Below are positions 34,809 to 44,604 of a stretch of 64,000 bases of DNA, piece after piece. The stretch covers positions 434,001 to 498,000 of the forward strand of contig NZ_JACYXK010000029.1 in the NCBI RefSeq assembly GCF_014842975.1, in the 5' to 3' direction. The stretch's first letter is position 1. Every line of letters starts with the position of its first letter. This stretch comes from Rhodanobacter sp. DHB23 (GTDB taxonomy: Bacteria > Pseudomonadota > Gammaproteobacteria > Xanthomonadales > Rhodanobacteraceae). Below the pieces are notes generated by a model. That model was given only the letters and a program-made list of their open reading frames with translations. It was not told where the DNA came from and ran no database searches. The position numbers and the translations under genes are program-made.

Positions 34809-37349
34809 CTACGCGACGACCAGCCTGGGCGCCGTCTTCTTGGTCGTGATGGTCAGTGAAGCCGATGCCAGCGGCTGGCCGCCCGCGGCATCCTCGACCG
34901 CCTCGATGCGGATCGTGCCGGCGCTGTCCGTGGACTGCACGATGACCTGCGCCAGGCCATTGAACAGCGAGCGCTTGGGCGCCTTGTCGCTTTCAAGGCA
35001 ATTGGGGTCGCCATTGCCCACGCCGATCAACTTGCCCGCGCCGGAAATGCGGAAGGCGATCTTGTTGTTCGCGGTCGGCACCGGGCGATCATGTTCGTCG
35101 AGCACGTCGACCGTGATCATGGCCACGTCCTGCCCGTCGGCACCGATTTGCGAACGATCGGCGGCGAGCCGCAGCTTGCGCGCCGGGCCGGTGGTTTCGC
35201 GGCGCTCGACCAGCACGACCTGGCCGTCTTTGCGGCCACGCGCCTCGATCACGCCGGGAGCGTAGGTGACTTTCCACTGCACGTGGCCAAGGCGTGGCAC
35301 CTTCTGGATGCCCAGGCTCTTGCCGTTGAGCAGCAACTCGACCTCGTCCAGGTTGCTGTAGGCCCACACCGCGATCTCCTGGCCCTCCTTGCCTTGCCAG
35401 TTCCAGTGCGGGAACACGTGCAGGCTGGGCGCGTCTTTCCACCAGGCCTTGTAGTAGTAGTAATAGTCCTTGGGGAAACCGCACAGGTCGACGATGCCGA
35501 ACTGCGAGTTCACCGAGGGCCAGCCATACGGCGTCGGTTCGCCGCGGTAGTCGAAGCCCGTCCAGGCGAAGCCGCCGGCCAGCCAGTCGCGCGTGCCGTA
35601 GAAGCTCCACCATTGCTCCGGGGTCTCGCCCCATTCCACCACGCCGTCGTAGCTGTTGACCGTGTTCTTCTTCGGGTCGGTCACGTATTCGCCGCGCGTG
35701 GCGATGGCACTGGAGGTTTCCGAGCCGTACACCGCGCGGTGGGGGTGTTCCTTGTGGAACGCGTCGGGGTATTTCAGGTTGTAGTTGAAGCCGATGACGT
35801 CGAGCGAATCCGACACGCCCTGCTCGTTGTCGCCGTTGACCGCCGCCGATACCACGCGGGTGGGGTCGAGTTCGTGGCAACGCGCGACCATGGTCGCGCC
35901 GATGCGTTCGCCCTGCTGTTCCAGCGCGCCCTTCTGCAGCTTCCATTCCTCGTTGCCGATCGACCACAGGATGATCGAGGGCGAATTGCGGTAGCGCTTC
36001 ACCATCACGTCGAGCTGCTGCATGCCGCCGGGGCTGGAGCTCATGTGCCGCGTCTCGCACATCATCAGCATGCCCATGCGGTCGCAGGCCGCCACCCATT
36101 CGGGCGTCGGCATGTTGTGCGAGGTGCGCACCGCGTTGCAGCCCATGCCCTGCAGCACGCCCACGCGGAACGCCTGCAACCTGTCCGGCAAGGCCGCGCC
36201 CACGCCCGCGTGGTCCTGGTGGTTGCAGGTGCCCTGGATCTTCAGCGGCTTGCCGTTGAGGAAGAAGCCACGGTCGGGATCGAACGCCGCCGTGCGGACG
36301 CCGAACGGAAACTGCTCGGCATCGCGCGTGGTGCCATCGACGACGACCTTGACCAACGCGGTGTAGAGATGCGGCTCGTCGGGCGACCAGAGCGAAGGCG
36401 CGTCGATGCGTGCCGTCGCCCGGCAATCCGCTGACGCACCGGGCGCAATCGCCTGCGCAGGTGTCGTCGCCTGCGCGACCACGTGGCCGGAGGCGTCGGT
36501 GATGCGCCATTCCAGCGACGCCTGCACGGCGTGTTCGCCTTCGTTCTCGACGAGGGTGGCCAGGTCGAGTTTGGCCGCGTTGCCCTCGATGGCCGGGCGC
36601 ACCACGCTCTCCCAGCGACCGAGATGCACCGGGTCCATCTTGGTCAGCCAGACATGGCGATAGATGCCGGCGCCTTCGTAGAACCAGCCGTCGCCGAAGC
36701 TGGCATCGACGCGCAGGGCGACGACGTTCTTGCCGCCGTAGTTGAGGAAATCGGTGAGGTCGAAGCGGAACGGCGTGTAGCCGTCGTCATGCTGGCCGAT
36801 GAAGCAGCCGTTGACGAACAGCACGACGTCGCGCATCGCGCCGTCGAACTCGATCCAGATGCGGCGGCCGCGATCGCTGGCGGGTATCTCGAACGTGCGC
36901 CGGTACCAGCCCACGCTGGTCGCCGGATAGCGGCGGCCGAGCGGCTTGTAGCCGTGCGAAGTCAGGCTGTTGTCGTCGTCGCGGTCGTCGTGCACGGGCG
37001 ACAGTTCCACCGCCCAGTCGTGCGGCAGGTCCAATGCACGCCAGCCCTTGTCGTCGAAATCGGAGGTGGCGATCTTGAAGTCGCCGGTCTTGGAGAAATC
37101 GTCCTGGCCGGAGCCGTAGCCGAAATCCTTGCTCGGGTCGCAGCCATTGCCGAACGCGAAGCGCCAGTCGAAGTCGAGCAGCCATTGCTCGCGCGGTGCT
37201 ACCGGCGACTCGCCACCCAGCGTGGGCAGCATCGGCTTGCCGTCGGTTCCGCTGCCGATGCCGGCAGCCCACAAGGCACGAGGAACAAGGCACGAACCCG
37301 CCAACCCGACGCCGGAAAGGAGGAAGGTGCGGCGCGTGGTGTCGACCAT
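34809..37349 (-). CDS. Glycoside hydrolase family 2 (beta-galactosidase-like), Tat-exported
   Basis: 846 residues. The Tat signal MVDTTRRTFLLSGVGLAG is followed by GH2 sugar-binding (LDLPHDWAVE; FDGAMRDVVLFVNG), immunoglobulin-like and TIM-barrel domains, and a C-terminal DUF4982/Big-like domain. Acid/base Glu in LWSIGNEEW; the nucleophile is probably Glu in AVYGSETSS. FNYNLKYP lies between them. It has no neighbouring sugar transporter or regulator. The substrate could be a beta-galactoside or related glycan; family membership cannot settle this. Confidence 0.9.
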   Translation of the reverse strand: MVDTTRRTFLLSGVGLAGSCLVPRALWAAGIGSGTDGKPMLPTLGGESPVAPREQWLLDFDWRFAFGNGCDPSKDFGYGSGQDDFSKTGDFKIATSDFDDKGWRALDLPHDWAVELSPVHDDRDDDNSLTSHGYKPLGRRYPATSVGWYRRTFEIPASDRGRRIWIEFDGAMRDVVLFVNGCFIGQHDDGYTPFRFDLTDFLNYGGKNVVALRVDASFGDGWFYEGAGIYRHVWLTKMDPVHLGRWESVVRPAIEGNAAKLDLATLVENEGEHAVQASLEWRITDASGHVVAQATTPAQAIAPGASADCRATARIDAPSLWSPDEPHLYTALVKVVVDGTTRDAEQFPFGVRTAAFDPDRGFFLNGKPLKIQGTCNHQDHAGVGAALPDRLQAFRVGVLQGMGCNAVRTSHNMPTPEWVAACDRMGMLMMCETRHMSSSPGGMQQLDVMVKRYRNSPSIILWSIGNEEWKLQKGALEQQGERIGATMVARCHELDPTRVVSAAVNGDNEQGVSDSLDVIGFNYNLKYPDAFHKEHPHRAVYGSETSSAIATRGEYVTDPKKNTVNSYDGVVEWGETPEQWWSFYGTRDWLAGGFAWTGFDYRGEPTPYGWPSVNSQFGIVDLCGFPKDYYYYYKAWWKDAPSLHVFPHWNWQGKEGQEIAVWAYSNLDEVELLLNGKSLGIQKVPRLGHVQWKVTYAPGVIEARGRKDGQVVLVERRETTGPARKLRLAADRSQIGADGQDVAMITVDVLDEHDRPVPTANNKIAFRISGAGKLIGVGNGDPNCLESDKAPKRSLFNGLAQVIVQSTDSAGTIRIEAVEDAAGGQPLASASLTITTKKTAPRLVVA

Positions 37350-37539
37350 GGGATTCGGATCCGGGCAGCCTGCGATCCACGAAAGCTACTCGCTGCAGCG
37401 ACAATTTCCAAGGCCATTTGGCGAATTTGTAGTATTTCCGGCTTTGGCCGGGATGCAGGTGGTTTGGCGGCGACCGGCACGCGGATCGAAGATGGCGCGG
37501 TGCTATGGTGTGCGCCTGTTTCCCGCACCGAGGCCAACC

Positions 37540-38952
37540 ATGCGTACCATCCCGGGTTTTGTCCGCCTGCTCTGCCTGACCGCGTTGCTGGCATCGGCAA
37601 GCGCATCGGCATTCGCGCAGGACGCGTTGCCTGCCGACCTGTCCGCGAAGATCGACAAGGTCGCCAACGACGCGTTGGCCAAGTCGGGCGTGCCCAGCGC
37701 CTCGGTCGCGGTGGTGCGCGATGGCAGGATCGTCTACGCCAAGGCTTATGGGGACGCGCGGCTTGACCCGAAGACGCCCGCCACCTCGGCGATGCGCTAC
37801 AGCGTCGGTTCGATCAGCAAGGAATTCACCGCCGCGGCGATCCTGCTGCTGCAGCAGGAAGGCAAGCTCAGCCTCGACGACAAGGTCGCGAAGTTCTTCC
37901 CCGAGCTCACCGATGCCGACCACATCACGATACGGCAGATCCTTTCGCACACGGCCGGCTACCAGGATTACTGGCCGCAGGATTACCTGATGCCGGCAAT
38001 GCGCCAGCCGACCACCCCAGCGCAGATCATGGCCGGCTGGGCGAAGAAGCCGCTGGATTTCGCGCCCGGCGCGCAGTGGCAATACAGCAACACCGGCTAC
38101 GTGGTCGCCGGCGCCATCGTGCAGAAAGTCAGCGGTCAGGATCCGTTCGAATTCCTGCAGCAGCACGTGTTCCCGGCGCTCGGCGTCACCGATGCGTACG
38201 ACACCGACCTGCACGCGCTGCCGGCGGCCGACGCGCGCGGCTACTCGCGCAACGCGCTGGGACCGCTGCGTCCTTCGCCGAAGGAAGGCGTGCACTGGAT
38301 GTTCGCCGCAGGCGAACTCGCCATGACCGCGAGCGACCTCGCCAGGTGGGACATCGCGATGATCGACCAGAAGGTGCTGTCGCCGGCGTCGTGGCAGGCG
38401 ATGCAGACCGAAGTCGTGTTGAACAACGGGCTCGGCTCCGGCTACGGCCTCGGCGTGTTCGTCGGCCGCATGGACAGCCACCGCATGATTTCGCACGACG
38501 GCGAGGTGATGGGCTTCACCGCCGGCAACTACGTCTTCCCCGACGACCGCACCGCCGTGGTGGTGCTGACCAACCAGGACGCGGTCGGCGCCTTCGGCAC
38601 CATCGCCACCGGCATCGCCAAGGCCATGTTCGAGGTGCATGACGCCGACGCGACGAAGGCACTCGCCAAGGCCGAAACCATCTTCGACGGCCTGCAGCAC
38701 GGCAAGATCGACCGCAGCCTGTTCAGCCCCAATGGCAACAGCTACTTCGACAAGACCGCGCTCGGCGACTACGCCAGCAGCCTGGCGCCGCTGGGCAAGC
38801 CGACCGCGTTCACACTGCGCGCCACGCGCCTGCGCGGCGGCATGCAGATGCGCGCGTACACCGTCGCGTTCCCGAAAACCAAGCTTTCCATCTCCACCTA
38901 CACGCTGCCGGACGGCAAGCTGGAGCAGTACATCGTGGCGCCGACGGAGTGA
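37540..38952 (+). CDS. Serine hydrolase, beta-lactamase/DD-peptidase (class C-like) family, exported
   Basis: 470 residues. Signal peptide MRTIPGFVRLLCLTALLASA (cleavage near AFAQ), then a beta-lactamase domain with Ser91-x-x-Lys94 in VGSISKEFT, Tyr in WQYSNTGYVV (YxN) and HDG in ISHDGEVMG in place of KTG. A C-terminal lipocalin-like extension ends in LEQYIVAPTE. Such proteins are usually esterases or peptidases rather than drug-inactivating enzymes. The true start is ATG 37540; the frame is open upstream. It is divergent from the GH2 gene. Confidence 0.88.
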   Translation: MRTIPGFVRLLCLTALLASASASAFAQDALPADLSAKIDKVANDALAKSGVPSASVAVVRDGRIVYAKAYGDARLDPKTPATSAMRYSVGSISKEFTAAAILLLQQEGKLSLDDKVAKFFPELTDADHITIRQILSHTAGYQDYWPQDYLMPAMRQPTTPAQIMAGWAKKPLDFAPGAQWQYSNTGYVVAGAIVQKVSGQDPFEFLQQHVFPALGVTDAYDTDLHALPAADARGYSRNALGPLRPSPKEGVHWMFAAGELAMTASDLARWDIAMIDQKVLSPASWQAMQTEVVLNNGLGSGYGLGVFVGRMDSHRMISHDGEVMGFTAGNYVFPDDRTAVVVLTNQDAVGAFGTIATGIAKAMFEVHDADATKALAKAETIFDGLQHGKIDRSLFSPNGNSYFDKTALGDYASSLAPLGKPTAFTLRATRLRGGMQMRAYTVAFPKTKLSISTYTLPDGKLEQYIVAPTE

Positions 38953-39007
38953 GGTGAAGCAAACCAGGCGCACAGCTTCCGGAAGCTGCGCAACAGGCTT
39001 TTGCCTT

Positions 39008-39139
39008 CTCCCCTCTCCCGCTTGCGGGAGAGGGGCCGGGGGAGAGGGGAGGCTCTTGCCGCGCCACTCGGTATTCCGCTTCGCCCGAGCACCCTCTCCC
39101 GCCCTGCGGGCATCCTCTCCCACGAATGGGAGAGGGGAT
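39008..39139. repeat. Composite palindromic repeat, family 2, copy 3
   Basis: About 132 bp: CCCCTCTCCCGCTTGCGGGA ... CCCACGAATGGGAGAGGGG. It lies between the convergent serine hydrolase and RND permease genes. Confidence 0.85.
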
Positions 39140-39179
39140 CAATGGCGGCGCTTCGGCGCATTCAAGCCACGGACAGAGC

Positions 39180-42100
39180 TCACTTCGGCAGCGCCGGCAT
39201 CTGCTGCGCCACCACTTTCTGGCGGCGGATCTCCTCGCGCAGCACCCTGCGCCTGGCCTTGCGCTCGCGCCGGTCGTGCTGCCACAGGTACATCGCCGGC
39301 GTGCTGAGCAGGGTCAGCAGCTGCGACACGAACAGGCCGCCGAGGATGGCGATGCCCAGCGGCTGGCGCATCTCCGAGCCGATGCCGAAGCCGATGGCCA
39401 GCGGCAGCGCCGCGCCCATCGCCACCAGGGTGGTCATGGTGATCGGGCGGAAGCGCACCAGCGCGGCCTCGCGGATCGCCTCGGGCGGCGTCTTGCCGTG
39501 TTCGCGTTCGGCGACGAGGGCGAAGTCCACCATCAGGATCGCGTTCTTCTTCACGATGCCGATCAGCATCAGCACCGCGATCACCGACATCACGGTGAGC
39601 TGGGTATGCGTGAGCAGCATGGCGAGGAAGGCACCCATGCCGGCGGCGGGCAGGGTGGAGAGGATGGTCAGCGGATGGATCAGGCTTTCGTACAGGATGC
39701 CCAGCACCACGTACATCGCGGCGATCACCGCGACCAGCAGGAACAGCACGTCGGTGAGCGCCTCCAGCAGGTTCTGGTTGTCGCCGGTGTACTTCTTCTG
39801 CACGCCGTCCGGCAGGTTGGCGGCGTAGATCGCCTGGTCCACCAGCTTCATGCCATCGATCTGGGTCACGCCCTTGGCGAGGTTGTAGCTGACCGCGGAG
39901 GATTCGATCTGGTTGAAATGGCTGATGCTGAGCGGCGCGGTCATCGGCTTGATGTGCGCGATGGCGGACAGCGGGATCATCTTGTTCTGCGCGTTGCGCA
40001 CGTAGGTGTTGAGCAGCGCGTCGGGACTGAGCGAGTCGGCCTTGTCCGAGGTGAGCACCACGGAGTACTGGCTGATGTCGGAATAGATCGTCGACACCGG
40101 CGTCTGGCCGAAGGACTTGTTCAGCGCGTCGTCCACCTCGCCCATGCTGACCTGCAGGCGCGATGCCGCGTTGCGGTCCACCTCCAGCATCTGCTGCTTG
40201 CCGATGCTGTCGTAGCTGGTGGTGACGTCGCGGAACTGCTTCATGCCGCGCATCGCACGCGCCACGGCCTGCGTGGGCTGCTGCAATGGCAGGCCGTTGT
40301 TGCTGCTGAGCTGGAACGTGTACTGCGGGCCGCTGCTTTTTCCGCCGCCACCGCCGCCCATGAACTGCACTGGCGTCACCGACACGTCCATGTCGGTCAG
40401 GCCCTTGAACTTCGCGGCCAGCCTGTCCGCCACCTGCTGCGCGGTTTCGTGGCGGTCATCCTTGCCGTCGCCATGCGGCTTGAGGTCGATGAACAGGGTG
40501 GAAGTGTTGCCGACGGAGCCCGGGTTGTTGTTGCCGCCGAGGATGGTGGTGGCATCGAGCACGGCAGGCTCGGCGAGCACCGTGTCGATGATGTCCTGCG
40601 TGCGCTTCGCCAGCTGCGTGGGCGAGATATTGGCGTCAGCGGAGACCTGGGCCTGCAGCAGGCCGATGTCCTCCTTGGGCATGAAGCCGCCGCCGGCGGT
40701 CATGCCCACCAGCACCGCCAGCGCGATGGTGAGCACCAGCAGGATGGGCGGCTGCCAGCGCATCAGCCGGCGGTGTTTCATCGCCCAGTCCAGCCCGCGT
40801 TCGTACAGGCGCAGGAACGACAGGTCGAAGCGTTCGGCCCATCGCTCCATGCGGCCCGGCTTGCGCGCCGGTGCGTCCTGTTCGTGCGCCAGCCAGCGCC
40901 CGCACAGCGCGGGGGTGAGCGTGAGCGATACCAGCGCGGAGATCACGATGGTGGCGATCAGGGTCACCGAGAACTCGCGCATCAACATGATGAACATGTT
41001 GTTGCCGAACACCATCGGCCCGAACACCGCGATCAACGACAGCGTGATCGAGATCACCGTGAAGCCGATCTCGCGCACGCCGGTGAACGCGGCCTCCAGC
41101 GGCGCCATGCCCTGCTCCATGTGGCGCACGATGTTCTCGATCACCACGATGGCATCGTCCACCACGAAGCCCACGCACAGCACCAGCGCCACCAGCGACA
41201 GCGTGTTGAGCGTGAAGCCCATCGTCCACATCAGCACGAACGCGCCGGCCAGCGACAGCGGCACGCTGAACATGGCGATCACCGTGGGCCGCGCGCGGCG
41301 CAGGAACACCAGCATCACCAGCGCCACCATCACCACGCTCAGCACCAGCGCCACCTCCACCTCGTGCAAGGCGGTCTTGGTGGTGTTGGTGAGGTCGAAG
41401 ATCGGGCGGATCTGCACGTCCGCCGGCATCAGCGCGTGCAGTTCGGGCAGGCGGGCGAGGATGGCCTCCACCGTGGCCACCGAGTTCGCCTCCGGCCGCT
41501 TGCTGATCTGCAGCAGCACGGCGGGCTGCTTGTTGAACCAGTTCGCGGCGTACTGGTCCTGCTGGCCGCCGGTGATGGCGGCCACGTCGGCCAGCCGCAC
41601 CGGCACGCCGTTGTGGCTGGCGATGATCAACCTGGCGAAGTCGTCCACAGTGTGCAGCGAGTCGTTCGCGTTTACCGTGAACTGCGTGGTGCCGTTGCTG
41701 AGCGCGCCCTGCGGCGCGGTGACGTTGGCCGCCGTCAGGGCGTTGGATATGTCGTTCGCGGTGATGCCGACGTGCGCCATCGCATTGGAATGCAGCGCCA
41801 CGCGCACCGCATGCGGCGAACCGCCCACCTGCACCTGGGCCACGCCGGGCACCTGCGCCACCGCCGGTTGCAGCAGCGTGTCGCTGAGGTCGTAGAGCTT
41901 GTCCGCCGACATGCTGGCGGAAGTCACCGCGATCAGCAGGATGGGGATCTGCGAGGTGTCGGCCTTGAAGTACTGCGGCGGCGAAATGCCGGTGGGCAGG
42001 TCGGGCATGGCGGCATTGATCGCCTGCTGCACGTCGCGCGCGGCTTCGTCCGAGTTGCGGCTCATGTCGAACTGGATCTGGATCTGCGCGCCGCCCTCGC

Positions 42101-42353
42101 TGGAGTCGGACGACATCTGCTTGATGCCGGGGATGCGGCCCAGGTGCCGTTCCAGCGGCGCGGTCACCGTGTTCGCGATGGTCTGCGCGCTGGCGCCGGG
42201 ATCGGTCGCCACCACCCCGACGAAGGGGAACTCGATCGACGGCAGCGCCGCCACGCCCAGCAGCAGGTAGGCCCAGAAGCCGGCGATGGCCAGGCCGATC
42301 GCCAGCAGCGAGGTGCCGACGGGGCGTCGGATCATGGGGGCGAAAATGTTCAC
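39180..42353 (-). CDS. RND-family multidrug efflux permease (MdtB/MdtC-like)
   Basis: 1057 residues with 12 helices and two large periplasmic loops. It begins (M)NIFAPMIRRPVGTSLLAIGL. Proton-relay acids in LCVGFVVDDAIVVIENIVRH (helix 4) and a helix-10 Lys in LIGIVKKNAILMVDFAL fit the family. GTG 42353 is preceded by GGAGG; the ATG 63 bp upstream gives an unlikely extension. No membrane fusion protein or outer-membrane channel is adjacent, so it must share partners encoded elsewhere. FMGGGGGGKSSG is an unusual glycine loop in the periplasmic domain. Confidence 0.93.
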   Translation of the reverse strand: MNIFAPMIRRPVGTSLLAIGLAIAGFWAYLLLGVAALPSIEFPFVGVVATDPGASAQTIANTVTAPLERHLGRIPGIKQMSSDSSEGGAQIQIQFDMSRNSDEAARDVQQAINAAMPDLPTGISPPQYFKADTSQIPILLIAVTSASMSADKLYDLSDTLLQPAVAQVPGVAQVQVGGSPHAVRVALHSNAMAHVGITANDISNALTAANVTAPQGALSNGTTQFTVNANDSLHTVDDFARLIIASHNGVPVRLADVAAITGGQQDQYAANWFNKQPAVLLQISKRPEANSVATVEAILARLPELHALMPADVQIRPIFDLTNTTKTALHEVEVALVLSVVMVALVMLVFLRRARPTVIAMFSVPLSLAGAFVLMWTMGFTLNTLSLVALVLCVGFVVDDAIVVIENIVRHMEQGMAPLEAAFTGVREIGFTVISITLSLIAVFGPMVFGNNMFIMLMREFSVTLIATIVISALVSLTLTPALCGRWLAHEQDAPARKPGRMERWAERFDLSFLRLYERGLDWAMKHRRLMRWQPPILLVLTIALAVLVGMTAGGGFMPKEDIGLLQAQVSADANISPTQLAKRTQDIIDTVLAEPAVLDATTILGGNNNPGSVGNTSTLFIDLKPHGDGKDDRHETAQQVADRLAAKFKGLTDMDVSVTPVQFMGGGGGGKSSGPQYTFQLSSNNGLPLQQPTQAVARAMRGMKQFRDVTTSYDSIGKQQMLEVDRNAASRLQVSMGEVDDALNKSFGQTPVSTIYSDISQYSVVLTSDKADSLSPDALLNTYVRNAQNKMIPLSAIAHIKPMTAPLSISHFNQIESSAVSYNLAKGVTQIDGMKLVDQAIYAANLPDGVQKKYTGDNQNLLEALTDVLFLLVAVIAAMYVVLGILYESLIHPLTILSTLPAAGMGAFLAMLLTHTQLTVMSVIAVLMLIGIVKKNAILMVDFALVAEREHGKTPPEAIREAALVRFRPITMTTLVAMGAALPLAIGFGIGSEMRQPLGIAILGGLFVSQLLTLLSTPAMYLWQHDRRERKARRRVLREEIRRQKVVAQQMPALPK

Positions 42354-42467
42354 GTGTCCTCCGTGGCGCGCCAGCATAACGGGAGACACCACGCCGCCGC
42401 GCCCGTTCCCGGTCATGCCGTTTATTTAAGCCCGGCCCTGCGTCGCGACGTATGTGCCTGAAGGCGG

Positions 42468-42487
42468 CCCCTGCCGAAAGGCAGGGG
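42468..42487. terminator. GNRA-capped hairpin downstream of the NTF2-like gene
   Basis: CCCCTGCC-GAAA-GGCAGGGG, a perfect 8-bp stem with a GAAA loop, 12 bp after the NTF2-like stop and upstream of the RND gene. It is followed by TTTG on the plus strand but not by T's on the minus strand. Confidence 0.45.
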
Positions 42488-42498
42488 TTTGCGCGGGA

Positions 42499-42870
42499 TC
42501 AACCGCTGTGGTCGGCGATGTAGACCAGCCGGCCGTCGTGCTGCCGGAACTCGCTGCGCCCGGCCATCGTGACGGACTGCCCCGCGCGCACGCCGTTCGG
42601 CAGGTCCACCGCGAAGGTGCCTTCGAAATGGATGCCGGCGTAGCCGGTGCCGTCCGCCTCGCGCCATGCGGTGATGGTCTGCCGGCGCATCGTGAACAGG
42701 TGGCGCGAGCTTTCCGCCAGGTGCCGCAGCTCCGCGATACCGATGGTGCGCAGGGCCAGCACGCCGGCGGTGTAGTTCTCGAATACCACCTCGTCCTGCA
42801 TCGTCGCCAGCATCGCGGCGACGTCCATGCGGTTGTAGGCGTCGAGGTAGCGGTCGACCAGGGCGCGCAT
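42499..42870 (-). CDS. NTF2-like (SnoaL-type) nuclear transport factor 2 family protein
   Basis: 123-residue small alpha+beta barrel protein: MRALVDRYLDAYNRMDVAAM ... MLATMQDEVVFENYTAGV, ending GRLVYIADHSG. This fold is common in polyketide cyclases, ketosteroid isomerases and small binding proteins; no catalytic set is certain. ATG 42870 has GGAAG upstream, and an ATG at 42900 would add ten residues. Probably cytoplasmic. Confidence 0.8.
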   Translation of the reverse strand: MRALVDRYLDAYNRMDVAAMLATMQDEVVFENYTAGVLALRTIGIAELRHLAESSRHLFTMRRQTITAWREADGTGYAGIHFEGTFAVDLPNGVRAGQSVTMAGRSEFRQHDGRLVYIADHSG

Positions 42871-42931
42871 GCGGTGCTTCCGGTTTGGCGGGGGGTGCAT
42901 TTCAGCACGCCCCCGCCGCGCTTGCACGGAT

Positions 42932-44536
42932 TCAGCGCTTCACGTTGTCCGTGTCCCCGATGAAGCGCGCCACGTTGTCGTGCAGCTGCTTCAGCGAGGG
43001 CTCGTGTGCGTAGACCATGTGGCCTGAGGGATACCACGCGTAGGAGATGTTCCTGCGCAGCGCGTCGGGGATGGGCAGGTGGTCCATCTCGTACTGCGCC
43101 GCGTAGAACGGCGTGGCGAGGTCGTAGTAGCCGCCGTTGAGGAAGACCTTGAGGTCCGGGTCGGTCTTCATCGCCGTCGCCAGGTCCGGCATCACGTTGG
43201 TGGACTGCTGCAGCGCCTCGTGGCTGCCCGGTGCATGGTGCGACATGTCCCAGTGGTGGATGTCGGCGTACTCGCGGTAGCGCTGGCCGTCGCCGAACTT
43301 CAGGTCCTTGCGCACGTAGTCGTTGAACGCGGCGATGTAGGCCGAGCTGATCGCCGACGACTGCGGGTCGTATTCCGACTCCTTGCCCAGCGGATCCAGC
43401 GATGGCCCGGAGAAGCGCGTGTCGAGGCGGCCGGTGGTGGTGTCGTCGTTCGCCTGCAGCTCGTGCTCGAACATGCCGCCCGAGACGCGCAGGTCGGCCT
43501 TGATCCAGTAGGCCGCCGGCAGGCCGGTGTACTGGTACAGCTTCCGGGCGACGGCCTGCTTGCGCGCGGCGTCGAGCTGCGCGCCGGCCATCAGCGCCTG
43601 CGCGTACTCGCCGGTGGCGAACTGCTCCACCTCGCGCAGCAGGGTGTCGAGGTCGGCGGGCGGCGAAGGCAGCTTGTGGTGGTAGTACGCGGTGGCGGCG
43701 TAGGTGGGCAACGCCAGCGCGTAGGGCTGGTCCACGCCGGGGTTGGTCTCCGGGCCGTCGATGCTGTTGTCGAAGCTGAGGATCTGCGACAGCAGGATCA
43801 CGCCGTTGAGGTCCACGCTGTCCTCGTTGGTGAGGATGTTGGCCACCACCGCCGAACGGGTGGTGCCATAGCTTTCGCCGAACAGGTATTTCGGCGAGTT
43901 CCAGCGGCCGTACTTCGACAGGAACTCGGTGATGAACTGGGCGAAGGCGTGGCCGTCGCCGTCCACGCCGTAGATCGCCTTCTCGCGCTCCTTCATCTGC
44001 GCGGCGCGCTTGGCCGGGTCCTTGTCGTCGGCGATCAGCCGGCTGAAGCCCGCGCCCGGCGCGTCGATGAACACCAGGTCGGAGGCGTCGAGCAGGCTGT
44101 AGTCGTTGTTCACCAGCTGGTACGGCGCCGCCGGCGTGTGAGAGTCGTCGGCGGTCACCACGCGCTTCGGACCGAACGCGCCCATGTGCAGCCACACCGT
44201 GGCCGAGCCGGGGCCGCCGTTGTAGATGAAGGTGACCGGGCGCTCGCCCGCCTTCGCGTCCTTCTTGAAATAGGCGGTGTAGAACATGCTCACCGTGGGC
44301 TCGTGCTCCTTGTCACCCGAGCCATGCAGCACCAGGGTGCCGGCCACCGCCTGGTAGCGGATGCTCTTGCCTTCCACGCTCACCGAGCCTTCGCTGGTCG
44401 AGGATTGCGGCGTGGTCAGGCCGGCGTCGGGCGCGGCGGCTGGCGCATCCTTGCCGGGCTTCTTGCCGCTGTCGGCGGCCACGGCGGTGCTGAGCAGCAG
44501 CGCGGCGAGTGCCGCGGCGAGGGGAAGCTTGCGCAT
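42932..44536 (-). CDS. S10 family serine carboxypeptidase, exported
   Basis: 534 residues. The signal peptide MRKLPLAAALAALLLSTAVA is followed by an alpha/beta hydrolase fold of peptidase family S10: TFIYNGGPGSATVWLHMGAF (oxyanion hole), Ser in LFGESYGTTRS, Asp in LNGGYYDLATPF and His in WYPSGHMVYAHE. It removes C-terminal residues from periplasmic peptides. With two S9 enzymes it makes three exported proline/serine peptidases in the window. Confidence 0.92.
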   Translation of the reverse strand: MRKLPLAAALAALLLSTAVAADSGKKPGKDAPAAAPDAGLTTPQSSTSEGSVSVEGKSIRYQAVAGTLVLHGSGDKEHEPTVSMFYTAYFKKDAKAGERPVTFIYNGGPGSATVWLHMGAFGPKRVVTADDSHTPAAPYQLVNNDYSLLDASDLVFIDAPGAGFSRLIADDKDPAKRAAQMKEREKAIYGVDGDGHAFAQFITEFLSKYGRWNSPKYLFGESYGTTRSAVVANILTNEDSVDLNGVILLSQILSFDNSIDGPETNPGVDQPYALALPTYAATAYYHHKLPSPPADLDTLLREVEQFATGEYAQALMAGAQLDAARKQAVARKLYQYTGLPAAYWIKADLRVSGGMFEHELQANDDTTTGRLDTRFSGPSLDPLGKESEYDPQSSAISSAYIAAFNDYVRKDLKFGDGQRYREYADIHHWDMSHHAPGSHEALQQSTNVMPDLATAMKTDPDLKVFLNGGYYDLATPFYAAQYEMDHLPIPDALRRNISYAWYPSGHMVYAHEPSLKQLHDNVARFIGDTDNVKR

Positions 44537-44604
44537 GGTGGGGATCCTTTGGAATGCTCGCCGCAGCATAGGAAGCGCCTTCGCGCAGCCGCATGCCCCG
44601 GAAG

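Noticed and set aside
37540-38952. Antibiotic-resistance beta-lactamase
   Set aside because: The SxxK and YxN motifs are there, but HDG replaces KTG, and an extra C-terminal domain is typical of the broad serine-hydrolase family. Resistance cannot be inferred.
39126-42461. 1111-codon open frame antisense to the RND permease
   Set aside because: Low-complexity His/Gln/Arg composition and exact overlap with an unambiguous RND pump show it is a shadow frame.
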